A stretch of 8,571 nt of DNA from Dehalococcoides mccartyi (GTDB taxonomy: Bacteria > Chloroflexota > Dehalococcoidia > UBA2979). Positions within the stretch are counted from its first letter, which is position 1. Each line of letters begins with the position of its first letter. Location of the stretch: positions 1 through 8,571 of the forward strand of contig CAMDAY010000086.1 of the NCBI GenBank assembly GCA_945888895.1, read 5' to 3'. Below the pieces are notes generated by a model, which searched no databases, was not told where the DNA came from, and saw nothing but the letters and a program-made list of their open reading frames with translations. Of the stretch, positions 1-5,290 are shown piece after piece. Both the position numbers and the translations under genes were made by a program.

Positions 1-621
1 CGCCGCCCCGCCGTCGCGCGCACCGCGCGGTCGAGCAGCAGCGCCCACGCCCCCGGCCAGTCGTAGCGCACGCCATGCGCGCTCCGCCAGCCGTCGCTGG
101 CCCTCGACACGCACGAGGCGCGCCGCCGCGTCGCTCCCGACGCGTTCGACGAGATCGCCGCACGGCTCGGTGCCATTGCCCGACGGCCCCCGCGCGACCA
201 GCGCTTCCAGGCGGCGCGGGTCGTGCTTGAGGTGCGGCGCGACCTCGACGATCGCCGCACCGCCGCCCGCATGTGGCGTCGGCGTACCACGCTCATCGAC
301 GGGACGGTCGTCCTCCCACACGACGTGCAGGATCACCTGCGCGTACGCGGGATCCTCGGCGTGGCCGTGATGCACGAAGTCCGTGGCGCGCAGGTGCATC
401 TCGACATCGCCGGTGCGCGTCACGCCGCTCGGGAGCAGCACCGTCGCCTCGCGTACGTCGGGACCGGGGCCGCGACCGGCGCGACCGCAGCGCAGCACGG
501 GCAGCGGCAGCGCCGCAGAGGGCACGCGACCGAGCAGCCACAGCGCGACCAGCGCGCGCTCCTCCAGCGGCTCCGTCGTGCGCGCCTCGTAGCGCGGCGC
601 GGCGTCCCGCACCGAGGTCAT
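1..621 (-). CDS. DUF2851 family protein, C-terminus beyond the window, probable frameshift near its visible end
   Basis: Function is unknown; I assign DUF2851 from recalled family pattern. The visible 207 codons begin MTSVRDAAPRYEARTTEPLE and contain the family-like core: a conserved stretch around GDVEMHLRATDFVHHGH followed by YAQVILHVVWEDD (roughly residues 70-105), reminiscent of the nuclease-like fold proposed for this family, although I cannot identify catalytic residues with certainty. The start ATG (621-619) overlaps the TGA of the upstream XRE gene as ATGA, so the two are very probably translationally coupled. No stop occurs before the window edge. From about position 87 down to 1 the in-frame translation degenerates into Ala/Gly/Arg-rich sequence with poor third-position GC, whereas a shifted frame reads HGVRYDWPGAWALLLDRAV with almost every third base G or C. 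This suggests a frameshift, either real or from sequencing. Confidence is good that this is a gene and moderate for the family. Confidence 0.72.
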   Translation of the reverse strand, partial: MTSVRDAAPRYEARTTEPLEERALVALWLLGRVPSAALPLPVLRCGRAGRGPGPDVREATVLLPSGVTRTGDVEMHLRATDFVHHGHAEDPAYAQVILHVVWEDDRPVDERGTPTPHAGGGAAIVEVAPHLKHDPRRLEALVARGPSGNGTEPCGDLVERVGSDAAARLVRVEGQRRLAERAWRALRLAGGVGAAARPRGARDGGAA

Positions 622-884
622 GTCCGCGTCCCGTCCGAGGGCTGCGTGCCCGCGTCGGGCTCGCGCCCCACCTCGTAGAACCCCGACGCCTCCGCGACGA
701 GGTGGAGCAGCCGCCGCGACATCCGTCGAGGTGCGCGCGCGCCGGTCTCCCACTCCGAGATCGTCTGCTGACGCGTCCCCACACGCTCCGCCAGCTCCGC
801 CTGTGACAGCCCGAGGCTCGCACGGAGGCGCTGCACGTCCTCCGGCAGCCAGAGCTCCTCCGCGGCCCGGTCGTCCTCGCTCAT
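618..884 (-). CDS. XRE-family helix-turn-helix protein
   Basis: This is an 88-residue putative transcriptional regulator of the Cro/C1 (XRE) type, expected to bind operator DNA as a dimer. Residues about 14-68 form the HTH domain: LPEDVQRLRASLGLSQAELA supplies the first helices, and ERVGTRQQTISEWETGARAP contains the recognition helix (QQTISEWE). The Ser-Gln-Ala-Glu-Leu-Ala and Ile-Ser-Glu-Trp-Glu signatures are typical. The tail after residue 70 is polar and probably disordered. The gene is essentially one HTH domain with no sensor domain. Its TGA overlaps the ATG of the downstream DUF2851 gene by four bases. Small XRE proteins of the QQTISEWE type next to DUF2851 genes are, as I recall, a repeated arrangement in Chloroflexota, so the pair is likely a conserved functional unit. 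The ATG at 884 lacks a clear Shine-Dalgarno sequence and a perfect palindrome lies just upstream, consistent with autoregulation or a leaderless transcript (inference). Confidence 0.85.
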   Translation of the reverse strand: MSEDDRAAEELWLPEDVQRLRASLGLSQAELAERVGTRQQTISEWETGARAPRRMSRRLLHLVAEASGFYEVGREPDAGTQPSDGTRT

Positions 885-894
885 CGCGGAATGT

Positions 895-910
895 TACACG
901 ATTTCGTGTA
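895..910. promoter_or_regulatory. Perfect 7+2+7 palindrome, candidate operator of the XRE gene
   Basis: TACACGA and TCGTGTA are perfect inverted arms around a TT spacer. The site is 10 bp upstream of the XRE start codon, where a repressor would block transcription. It is AT-richer than its surroundings, and on the minus strand it runs into TAACAT, a possible -10 element. Size and position fit an XRE dimer site, but binding by this protein is inference. Confidence 0.5.
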
Positions 911-927
911 GCGAAGGAGAGCAGCCG

Positions 928-957
928 GACGTGCCCTCGCACGCTGCGAGGGGCGTC
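928..957. repeat. GC-rich imperfect hairpin
   Basis: CCCTCGCA (934-941) pairs perfectly with TGCGAGGG (945-952) around a CGC loop. Outer arms GACG (928-931) and CGTC (954-957) extend the stem after a small internal loop. It lies between divergent genes, so it does not terminate either of them. It directly abuts the dispersed repeat copy and may be part of that element. Confidence 0.5.
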
Positions 958-969
958 GAGGTGCAGCGT

Positions 970-1063
970 GGGGCGGCCCACCCCTGCCCCTCCCGGCGCG
1001 GGAGGGTCAAAGGGAGCGAACCAACTGTGAGGAGCTGCGCCCCTCCCACTCCCCGAGGAACTC
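970..1063 (-). repeat. Dispersed repeat, copy 1 (inverted relative to the copy after groEL)
   Basis: Read on the minus strand, this 94-bp segment matches 3845-3939. A 28-bp block (1018-1045 versus 3863-3890) and a 37-bp block (970-1006 versus 3903-3939) are identical by eye, separated by about 11 diverged bases. The GAGTTCC start (1063-1057) is also shared. The 37-bp block contains a CCCTCCC/GGGAGGG hairpin. No coding capacity is evident, so this is an intergenic repeat family of the REP/MITE sort; mobility is not shown. Confidence 0.8.
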
Positions 1064-1185
1064 GATTGCTTGCGTCAGCCCCCCAAAAGAGCCCAAGCAA
1101 CTCCGTCTAGTCGGGAGAGACACGGGCCAGGGATCCGACCGGCGACAGCCCAGTCTGGGCGTGCGCGAAGCCGCACGATCCGGAT

Positions 1186-1213
1186 CGGGATCCTCAAAGG
1201 GCGAAGCCCTTTG
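1186..1213. repeat. Repeat segment with a CAAAGGGC hairpin
   Basis: CAAAGGGC (1195-1202) and GCCCTTTG (1206-1213) form a perfect 8-bp stem with a GAA loop. The 17 bases at 1186-1202 recur inverted at 3755-3771. Relative to the 94-bp repeat this segment lies on the same side and in the same orientation in both places, so it is probably part of the same composite element with a diverged middle. Confidence 0.6.
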
Positions 1214-1269
1214 AACGTCATCCCCTTCCCGCGCCCCGCGCGAAGCGCTGTTCTGCGAGAAGACCCGGA

Positions 1270-1305
1270 GGCAGGGGAAGGGCCGCCCCGCGGTTGGATC
1301 TTGAG
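1270..1305 (+). repeat. Partial third copy of the repeat end
   Basis: This segment matches 3921-3955 in direct orientation: a GGCAGGGG run, then GGGCCGCCCCGCGGTTGGA, then a CT(T/C)GAG-type end, with one inserted base and two or three substitutions. It is therefore opposite in orientation to copy 1 upstream, and this intergenic region carries both orientations of the element. Confidence 0.6.
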
Positions 1306-1391
1306 GAGGACTCGCACGTCCAGGCGCACGCCCGGCTCCCCGCTCCCGCACCCGTCGCGCAGCCACCTCGAGATTACTTGCGCGGAGGGGG

Positions 1392-1418
1392 TTGGCACTC
1401 TCCTTGGGGGAGTGCTAA
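1392..1418. promoter_or_regulatory. CIRCE operator (HrcA-binding site)
   Basis: TTGGCACTC (1392-1400), a 9-base spacer, and GAGTGCTAA (1410-1418) match the CIRCE consensus TTAGCACTC-N9-GAGTGCTAA at 17 of 18 arm positions. The single deviation is A to G at arm position 3. CIRCE is the binding site of the heat-shock repressor HrcA and typically precedes groESL and dnaK operons, so groESL here is expected to be derepressed when HrcA is inactivated by heat. hrcA is not in the window. Confidence 0.96.
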
Positions 1419-1421
1419 CAT
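1392..1421 (+). promoter_or_regulatory. Sigma70-like groES promoter embedded in CIRCE
   Basis: TTGGCA (1392-1397, 5 of 6 to TTGACA) and TAACAT (1416-1421, 4 of 6 to TATAAT) are 18 bp apart, and TG at 1413-1414 gives an extended -10. Both elements overlap the CIRCE arms, so HrcA would directly occlude RNA polymerase. Transcription would begin near 1428, leaving a leader of about 90 nt. Inferred from sequence only. Confidence 0.6.
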
Positions 1422-1505
1422 CCCGCCACATCGAAGGAATTCGACACCGTGCTCGCACGGGCCACGGCGGTCCCAGTGCGATGCGCGAACAACCCCCACT
1501 TCAGC

Positions 1506-1511
1506 GAGGAG
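1506..1511 (+). promoter_or_regulatory. Shine-Dalgarno of groES, decides the TTG start
   Basis: GAGGAG lies 8 nt before TTG at 1520. Neither in-frame alternative ATG (1481 or 1541) has a comparable site at a proper distance, so this motif selects the TTG start. Confidence 0.75.
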
Positions 1512-1519
1512 ACGGTGCT

Positions 1520-1849
1520 TTGGCGACGAACGTTGTCCCGATGACGGACCACATTGTGCTGAAGGCGGTAGAGCAGGAAGAGATCACGGCGTCTGGCCTC
1601 GTGATTCCGGACTCCGCCAAGGAGGCCCCGCAGCACGGAAACGTGATCTCGGTCGGCCCCGGCAAGGTCAACGAGCAGGGTCAGCTTGAGACGATCGAGC
1701 TCAAGGCCGGCGACCACATCCTGTACCAGAAGTACACGGGCCAGGAAGTCACGGTCGACTCCCAGGACTACATCGTGATCCGCTTCCAGGACGTGCTCGC
1801 GCGCCTCGAGGACGTCAAGGCGCCCGCGGCGGCCGCGAAGAAGAAGTAG
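1520..1849 (+). CDS. groES: Co-chaperonin GroES (Hsp10)
   Basis: GroES forms the heptameric lid that caps GroEL and encloses folding substrates in the cytoplasm. The 109-residue protein shows the family layout: an N-terminal strand with VVPMTDHIVLKAVEQEE (equivalent to the usual RPL-DRV-VKR segment, here with DH for DR), the mobile loop near residues 20-34 with the GroEL-contact tripeptide as LVI in SGLVIPDSAKE, then VGPGKV, and the C-terminal barrel strands KAGDHILYQKYTGQEV and YIVIRFQDVLARLE. The TTG start is chosen because GAGGAG lies 8 nt upstream; an ATG at 1481 would add 13 unsupported residues, and one at 1541 would delete the first strand. A tail KAPAAAAKKK extends past the usual end, making it slightly longer than the typical 95-100 residues. 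It is the first gene of the CIRCE-controlled operon, 144 bp before groEL. Confidence 0.95.
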   Translation: MATNVVPMTDHIVLKAVEQEEITASGLVIPDSAKEAPQHGNVISVGPGKVNEQGQLETIELKAGDHILYQKYTGQEVTVDSQDYIVIRFQDVLARLEDVKAPAAAAKKK

Positions 1850-1869
1850 GCGAGCCCACGCTCGCCCGT

Positions 1870-1910
1870 CCCGCCTGCCGCTCGCGCCTCGTGCGCGAGT
1901 CGCGGGCGGG
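1870..1910 (+). other. Long hairpin in the groES-groEL spacer
   Basis: CCCGCC (1870-1875) pairs with GGCGGG (1905-1910) and CTCGCGC (1881-1887) with GCGCGAG (1893-1899). The five bases between them on each side pair partly through wobbles, giving an almost continuous stem of about 18 bp with a CTCGT loop. There is no following T-run, so it is not a standard intrinsic terminator. It may stabilise the groES message, mark a processing site or attenuate groEL (inference). Confidence 0.6.
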
Positions 1911-1953
1911 GCATCGGTCACCTGCCTCGCTCTCGCGGGGCGTGAATCCCCCA

Positions 1954-1972
1954 CCCCGCGCGTAGCGCGGGG
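1954..1972 (+). other. GC hairpin just before the groEL ribosome-binding site
   Basis: CCCCGCGC and GCGCGGGG form a perfect 8-bp stem around GTA, ending 8 nt before the GAGG Shine-Dalgarno sequence at 1981. Its closeness to the ribosome-binding site suggests an influence on groEL translation or 5' end stability after processing, but this is not demonstrable from sequence. Confidence 0.5.
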
Positions 1973-1993
1973 CTGCGAATGAGGTAACCCCAA

Positions 1994-3616
1994 ATGGCCG
2001 CGAAGACGCTCAAGTTCGACGAGGACGCGCGACGCGAACTGCGCCACGGCGTGGACATCCTGGCGAACGCCGTGAAGGTGACGCTGGGCCCCCGCGGCCG
2101 CAACGTCGTCCTCGACAAGGCCTACGGGCCGGCCGTGATCACGAAGGACGGCGTCACCGTCGCTCGTGAGATCGACCTGGACGACCGCTTCCACAACATG
2201 GGCGCACAGCTCGTGAAGCAGGTCGCGATCCGCACCAACGACGTCGCCGGTGACGGCACCACGACCGCCACCGTGCTGGCGCAGGCGATGTTCCACGAGG
2301 GCATCCGCAACATCGCCGCCGGCGCCAACGCCATGTTCCTCAAGAAGGGCATGGAGCAGGCGATGCACATCGTGCTCGCCGAACTGCGCAAAATGGCCGT
2401 CCCGGTCGAGGACAAGGAGACGATACAGGCGGTCGCCTCCATCTCCGCGAACGAGGCCTCCGTCGGCGCGCTGATCGCGGACGTGATGGAGCAGGTCGGC
2501 AAGGACGGCGTCATCACCATCGAGGACGGGCGCGGCCTGGATTACGAGGTCGAGGTCGTCGACGGTCTGCAGATCGACAACGGCTACCTGACCCCCTATT
2601 TCGTCACCAACCCGGACCGCATGGAAGCCGCGCTGGACGATCCGTATATCCTGATCACGGACGCCAAGATCGACAACCTGCAGGAGATCCTGCCGCTGCT
2701 CGAGAAGGTCGTCCAGGTCACGAAGAACTTCATGGTCATCTGCGATGACCTGGAGGGTGAAGCGCTGTCCACGATGATCGTGAACAAGATGCGCGGCAAC
2801 CTGAACCCGCTCTTCGTGCGCGCCCCCTCCTTCGGCGACCGCCGCAAGGCGATGCTGGAGGATCTCGCGATCCTCGTCGGTGCGACGTTCATCACCGCCG
2901 ACATGGGCCGCAAGCTCTCCGACGCACAGCTCGCCGACCTCGGCCACGCCCACCGCGTGGTCGCCGACGCCAACATGACGACGATCATCGAGGGCGCCGG
3001 TTCCGACGAGGCGATCCAGTCGCGCATCCGCCAGATTCGCGCCCAGATCCAGGACACCGGCTCCGACTTCGACCGCGAGAAGCTCCAGGAGCGTCTCGCC
3101 CAGCTGGCCGGCGGCGTTGCCGTCATCAAGGCCGGTGGCTCGAACGAGATCGAGGTCCGCGAGAAGAAGTTCCGCCTAGAGGACGCCCTGTCCGCCACGC
3201 GCGCGGCCGTCGAAGAGGGCGTCGTGCCCGGTGGTGGCGTCGCGTACCTGCGCACGCTGCCCGCGCTCAAGCCGCTCCTCGACAGCCTCGAGGGTGACGA
3301 GCGCACGGGTGTCCTCCTGGTGATGAAGGCGCTGGAGTCGCCGCTCCGCCAGATCGTCGAGAACGCGGGCCTCGAGGCCTCCGTGATCGTCAACGAGGTG
3401 CGGGATGCGAAGCTGAACTTCGGCTACGACGCCGCCGCCAACCGCATGGGCGACATGTTCGAGCTCGGCATCATCGACCCGGTGAAGGTCACGCGTGTTG
3501 CGCTCGAGAACGCGGTGTCCGTGGCGGCGCTGATGCTGACCACGGAGGCCGCCGTCGGCGAGCTGCCCGCGAAGGACCAGCCGATCATGCCGCAGGGCGG
3601 CGGGATGGACTTCTAG
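1994..3616 (+). CDS. groEL: Chaperonin GroEL (Hsp60), slightly divergent
   Basis: GroEL is the double-ring ATP-driven cytoplasmic chaperonin that works with GroES. The 540-residue protein is full length. The equatorial domain carries LGPRGRNVVL (31-40), D52 in TKDGVTVAREI, and GDGTTT (86-91, with D87); the intermediate domain keeps the catalytic Asp as D397 in RLEDALSATRA, followed by EEGVVPGGG. The apical domain has the substrate/GroES-binding GYLTPYF (197-203) and a RAPSFGDRRKAMLED motif. The tail ends GGGMDF, a short form of the Gly-Met tail. Oddities: the usual F-D-R-G-Y reads I-D-N-G-Y (194-198), so the position of E. coli R197 is Asn; KAPGFGD reads RAPSFGD; and ISAN is followed by one residue fewer than in E. 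coli GroEL near D155. ATG at 1994 has GAGG at 1981-1984. It could be one of several groEL copies in the genome; pairing with groES and CIRCE argues that it is functional. Confidence 0.98.
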   Translation: MAAKTLKFDEDARRELRHGVDILANAVKVTLGPRGRNVVLDKAYGPAVITKDGVTVAREIDLDDRFHNMGAQLVKQVAIRTNDVAGDGTTTATVLAQAMFHEGIRNIAAGANAMFLKKGMEQAMHIVLAELRKMAVPVEDKETIQAVASISANEASVGALIADVMEQVGKDGVITIEDGRGLDYEVEVVDGLQIDNGYLTPYFVTNPDRMEAALDDPYILITDAKIDNLQEILPLLEKVVQVTKNFMVICDDLEGEALSTMIVNKMRGNLNPLFVRAPSFGDRRKAMLEDLAILVGATFITADMGRKLSDAQLADLGHAHRVVADANMTTIIEGAGSDEAIQSRIRQIRAQIQDTGSDFDREKLQERLAQLAGGVAVIKAGGSNEIEVREKKFRLEDALSATRAAVEEGVVPGGGVAYLRTLPALKPLLDSLEGDERTGVLLVMKALESPLRQIVENAGLEASVIVNEVRDAKLNFGYDAAANRMGDMFELGIIDPVKVTRVALENAVSVAALMLTTEAAVGELPAKDQPIMPQGGGMDF

Positions 3617-3644
3617 TCCCGACCCGTTCGAGACACACACATCG

Positions 3645-3670
3645 CAGAGGCCGCCGCAAGGCGGCCTCTG
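3645..3670 (+). terminator. Probable groESL terminator
   Basis: An 11-bp perfect stem, CAGAGGCCGCC and its complement, is closed by a GCAA tetraloop and begins 28 nt after the groEL stop. The following sequence TCGTTGCC has only scattered T residues, so it is a weak or Rho-assisted terminator by classical criteria, although stem quality and position support the call. Confidence 0.75.
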
Positions 3671-3754
3671 TCGTTGCCTCGAGGTTGCCGAGCGGCTCCG
3701 CCGGCGGAATCGGGCAGTGATCGCCCGTAGCGAGGGCCTCGAGGTGGCAGCGGA

Positions 3755-3771
3755 GCCCTTTGAGGATCCCG
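3755..3771. repeat. 17-bp inverted match to 1186-1202
   Basis: GCCCTTTGAGGATCCCG is the exact reverse complement of 1186-1202. It precedes repeat copy 2 by 73 bp, in the same relative order as in the region before groES. Confidence 0.6.
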
Positions 3772-3844
3772 CTCCTCAGATACAGCGGGCATGCTGTTCC
3801 CGCCTTCAGACCGAATCACTCGCACTGACGTGGCGCGGCCTGTG

Positions 3845-3955
3845 GAGTTCCGCCGGGAGTCTGAGGGGCGCAGCTCCTCACAGTTGGTTCTCCGCTTCTC
3901 ACCCCTCCCGCGCCGGGAGGGGCAGGGGTGGGCCGCCCCGCGGTTGGACCTCGAG
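3845..3955 (+). repeat. Dispersed repeat, copy 2
   Basis: Positions 3845-3939 match the reverse complement of 970-1063 (identical blocks 3863-3890 and 3903-3939). The far end, 3921-3955, matches 1270-1305 in direct orientation. Inside, CCCCTCCC (3902-3909) and GGGAGGGG (3915-3922) form an 8-bp hairpin with a GCGCC loop. Together with copy 1 it brackets groESL in inverted orientation. Confidence 0.8.
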
Positions 3956-4026
3956 CTGCCTCGCCCACAACGAGCGTTCGCCCCGCTCCCTCTCCGCGAA
4001 AGCGAAACAGAACGTAACAGCACATC

Positions 4027-4035
4027 TGCTATAAC
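4027..4035 (+). promoter_or_regulatory. Extended -10 promoter of the metallo-hydrolase gene
   Basis: TGCTATAAC is an extended -10 element: TG, one base, then TATAAC (5 of 6 to TATAAT), in a locally AT-richer stretch. No good -35 is visible at the right spacing, which an extended -10 can tolerate. Transcription would start near 4042, giving a leader of about 50 nt to the GTG at 4094 and arguing against an earlier start. Confidence 0.55.
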
Positions 4036-4093
4036 TGAGGCCGACAGCGCAGCGGCGACGCCACCGGGCGCGCCGACTACGAAAGGCTCAGAC

Positions 4094-5194
4094 GTGGTCC
4101 AAGAAGTCGTCCCGGGGCTCTACCGCCTCAGCATTCCGATGACCGCCGGCGGTGCCGGTTGGACCACCCCCTACGTCTTCCGCGGCAACGACGGCCTCAC
4201 GCTCTTCGACTGCGGCTACGGCACGCGCGGAGCGATCGAGGCCCTCACCGAGCAGGTGCGCGAGATCGGCGGCGAGATTGCCGACATCAAGCGGCTCTTC
4301 GTCTCGCACGCCCACCCCGACCACCTCGGCATGGCGAAGTGGATCAAGGACGCATCGCCGGGGTGCGAGCTGGTGATGATGGGCCAGGAGCGCTTTACCT
4401 ACGGCAGCAACAACCGCGACCCGAAGGTCGCCGAGCGCGACAACAACGCGTGGCACCTGAAGCACGGCCTCGACATGACGAAGGACTTCGGCGTCGAGGA
4501 TGACGGCCCCACGCGCTTCATCCGCGAGGAGCGCCAGATCTCGCTCGAGATCGACGCGCGTCGCTCCGGCGGCTCCGTCGAGGCGGCGGTGGACACGGCG
4601 ACGGCCACCGAGCGCGGCCAGCGCGCAATGGGCCGCATCGAGCCGGACGTCCGGCTCCGCGACGGCGACGAGTACTCGTTCGACGGCTGGAACCTGAAGG
4701 CCGTGTGGACCCCCGGCCACACCCCCGGCCACCTCTGCATCTACGACCCAGAGCGCCGCTTCACCTTTACCGGCGACCACGTGCTCTCGCGCATCACCCC
4801 GAACGTCTCCTACTCCAGCGAGGACGAGGAGATCAACCGCTCACCGCTGCGCGAGTTCCGCGCTTCGCTGCAGAAGGTCGCCGACCTCGACTCCATGCTC
4901 GGCCTGCCGGCGCACCAGGACACGATCGAGGACCTCCCGAAGCGCTGCCTCGAGATCCTCGAGCACCACGACCAGCGGCTGGACGAGGTCTACAACGCGA
5001 TCGGTGCGTCGCGCAGCTCGGCCTACGAGATCGCGGAAAACACCGCGTGGAGCAAGCCGTTCGAGACGTTCAGCGTCCACAAGCGCCGCGCCGCCGTCGG
5101 CGAGACGCTGTCGCACCTCATCGTCCTCGTCGAGGATGGCCGCGTCCGCCGCGTCGACGATGGCGACCGCACGACCTGGGCGCGCGTCGAGTAG
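4094..5194 (+). CDS. Metallo-beta-lactamase-fold hydrolase with LACTB2-like winged-helix tail
   Basis: This is a 366-residue cytoplasmic MBL-superfamily hydrolase; the substrate is unknown. Metal ligands are visible in order: HAHPDH (residues 72-77), TPGHTPGH (H209 or H213), D228 in FTGDHVL, and H274 in GLPAHQD, enough for a binuclear metal site. The N-terminal part, VVPGLYRLSIP and LTLFDCGYG, is the usual first strand pair. Residues about 290-360 (HHDQRLDEVYNAI to HLIVLVEDGRVRRVD) resemble the winged-helix tail of LACTB2-like enzymes. The segment between the HAHPDH and PGHTPGH motifs (about 130 residues) is long and carries a charged Arg/Glu/Ala-rich stretch near 155-185, so it may contain a family-specific insertion. 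The GTG start has GAAAGG 7 nt upstream and a promoter at 4027; the frame stays open to 3791 but runs through repeat DNA. No signal peptide is visible. It is monocistronic and converges on the alpha/beta hydrolase. Confidence 0.9.
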   Translation: MVQEVVPGLYRLSIPMTAGGAGWTTPYVFRGNDGLTLFDCGYGTRGAIEALTEQVREIGGEIADIKRLFVSHAHPDHLGMAKWIKDASPGCELVMMGQERFTYGSNNRDPKVAERDNNAWHLKHGLDMTKDFGVEDDGPTRFIREERQISLEIDARRSGGSVEAAVDTATATERGQRAMGRIEPDVRLRDGDEYSFDGWNLKAVWTPGHTPGHLCIYDPERRFTFTGDHVLSRITPNVSYSSEDEEINRSPLREFRASLQKVADLDSMLGLPAHQDTIEDLPKRCLEILEHHDQRLDEVYNAIGASRSSAYEIAENTAWSKPFETFSVHKRRAAVGETLSHLIVLVEDGRVRRVDDGDRTTWARVE

Positions 5195-5290
5195 CGCCCG
5201 CTCTGTTCGCGCTCATGCGGGGGATACCCCGCCCGCGCGACCCCGACCTGCGGGCTTCGAGTCAGATCCTCAGCGCCTCCCGTTCTGGCA

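Larger units (their letters stand above)
885..1391. other. Non-coding divergent region between the XRE gene and groES
   Basis: About 500 bp separate the divergent XRE and groES genes. Open frames on both strands here give Arg/Pro/Gly-rich translations with no recognisable family, and none has a supporting ribosome-binding site, so I call no gene. The stretch holds the XRE palindrome, a GC hairpin (928-957), an inverted copy of the repeat also found after groEL (970-1063), a short palindrome GCCCAGTCTGGGC (1147-1159), a CAAAGGGC/GCCCTTTG hairpin (1195-1213) and a partial direct copy of the repeat end (1270-1305). It looks like accumulated intergenic repeat elements. Confidence 0.6.
3671..4026. 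other. Non-coding region between groEL and the metallo-hydrolase
   Basis: I see no gene here. An open frame continues upstream of the metallo-hydrolase to 3791, but its translation reads through the repeat and has no family resemblance. The region holds the 17-bp repeat segment (3755-3771) and repeat copy 2 (3845-3955), and it ends at the metallo-hydrolase promoter. Confidence 0.6.

Noticed and set aside
223..806. Plus-strand open frames opposite the DUF2851 and XRE genes
   Set aside because: Arg/Ala/Pro-rich translations with no family resemblance; shadows created by high GC content opposite well-supported minus-strand genes.
885..1391. tRNA, small RNA or riboswitch in the gap before groES
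   Set aside because: Hairpins are present, but I could find no cloverleaf or known riboswitch signature; the hairpins belong to repeat segments.
1070..1519. Long N-terminal extension of the groES reading frame
   Set aside because: It would run through repeat DNA, the promoter and CIRCE; a Shine-Dalgarno-supported TTG at 1520 gives a normal GroES.
1415..2953. Minus-strand open frame of 512 codons opposite groES and groEL
   Set aside because: It is antisense to strongly supported chaperonin genes; its Val/Asp/Arg/His-rich translation is the typical antisense product of GC-rich codon use.
970..3955. groESL as cargo of a composite transposon
   Set aside because: The flanking repeats are short, encode no transposase and show no visible target-site duplication; a dispersed intergenic repeat family is the simpler reading.
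3791..4093. N-terminal extension of the metallo-hydrolase frame
   Set aside because: The translation reads through repeat copy 2 and the extended -10 promoter; the GTG at 4094 with GAAAGG upstream fits the domain boundary.
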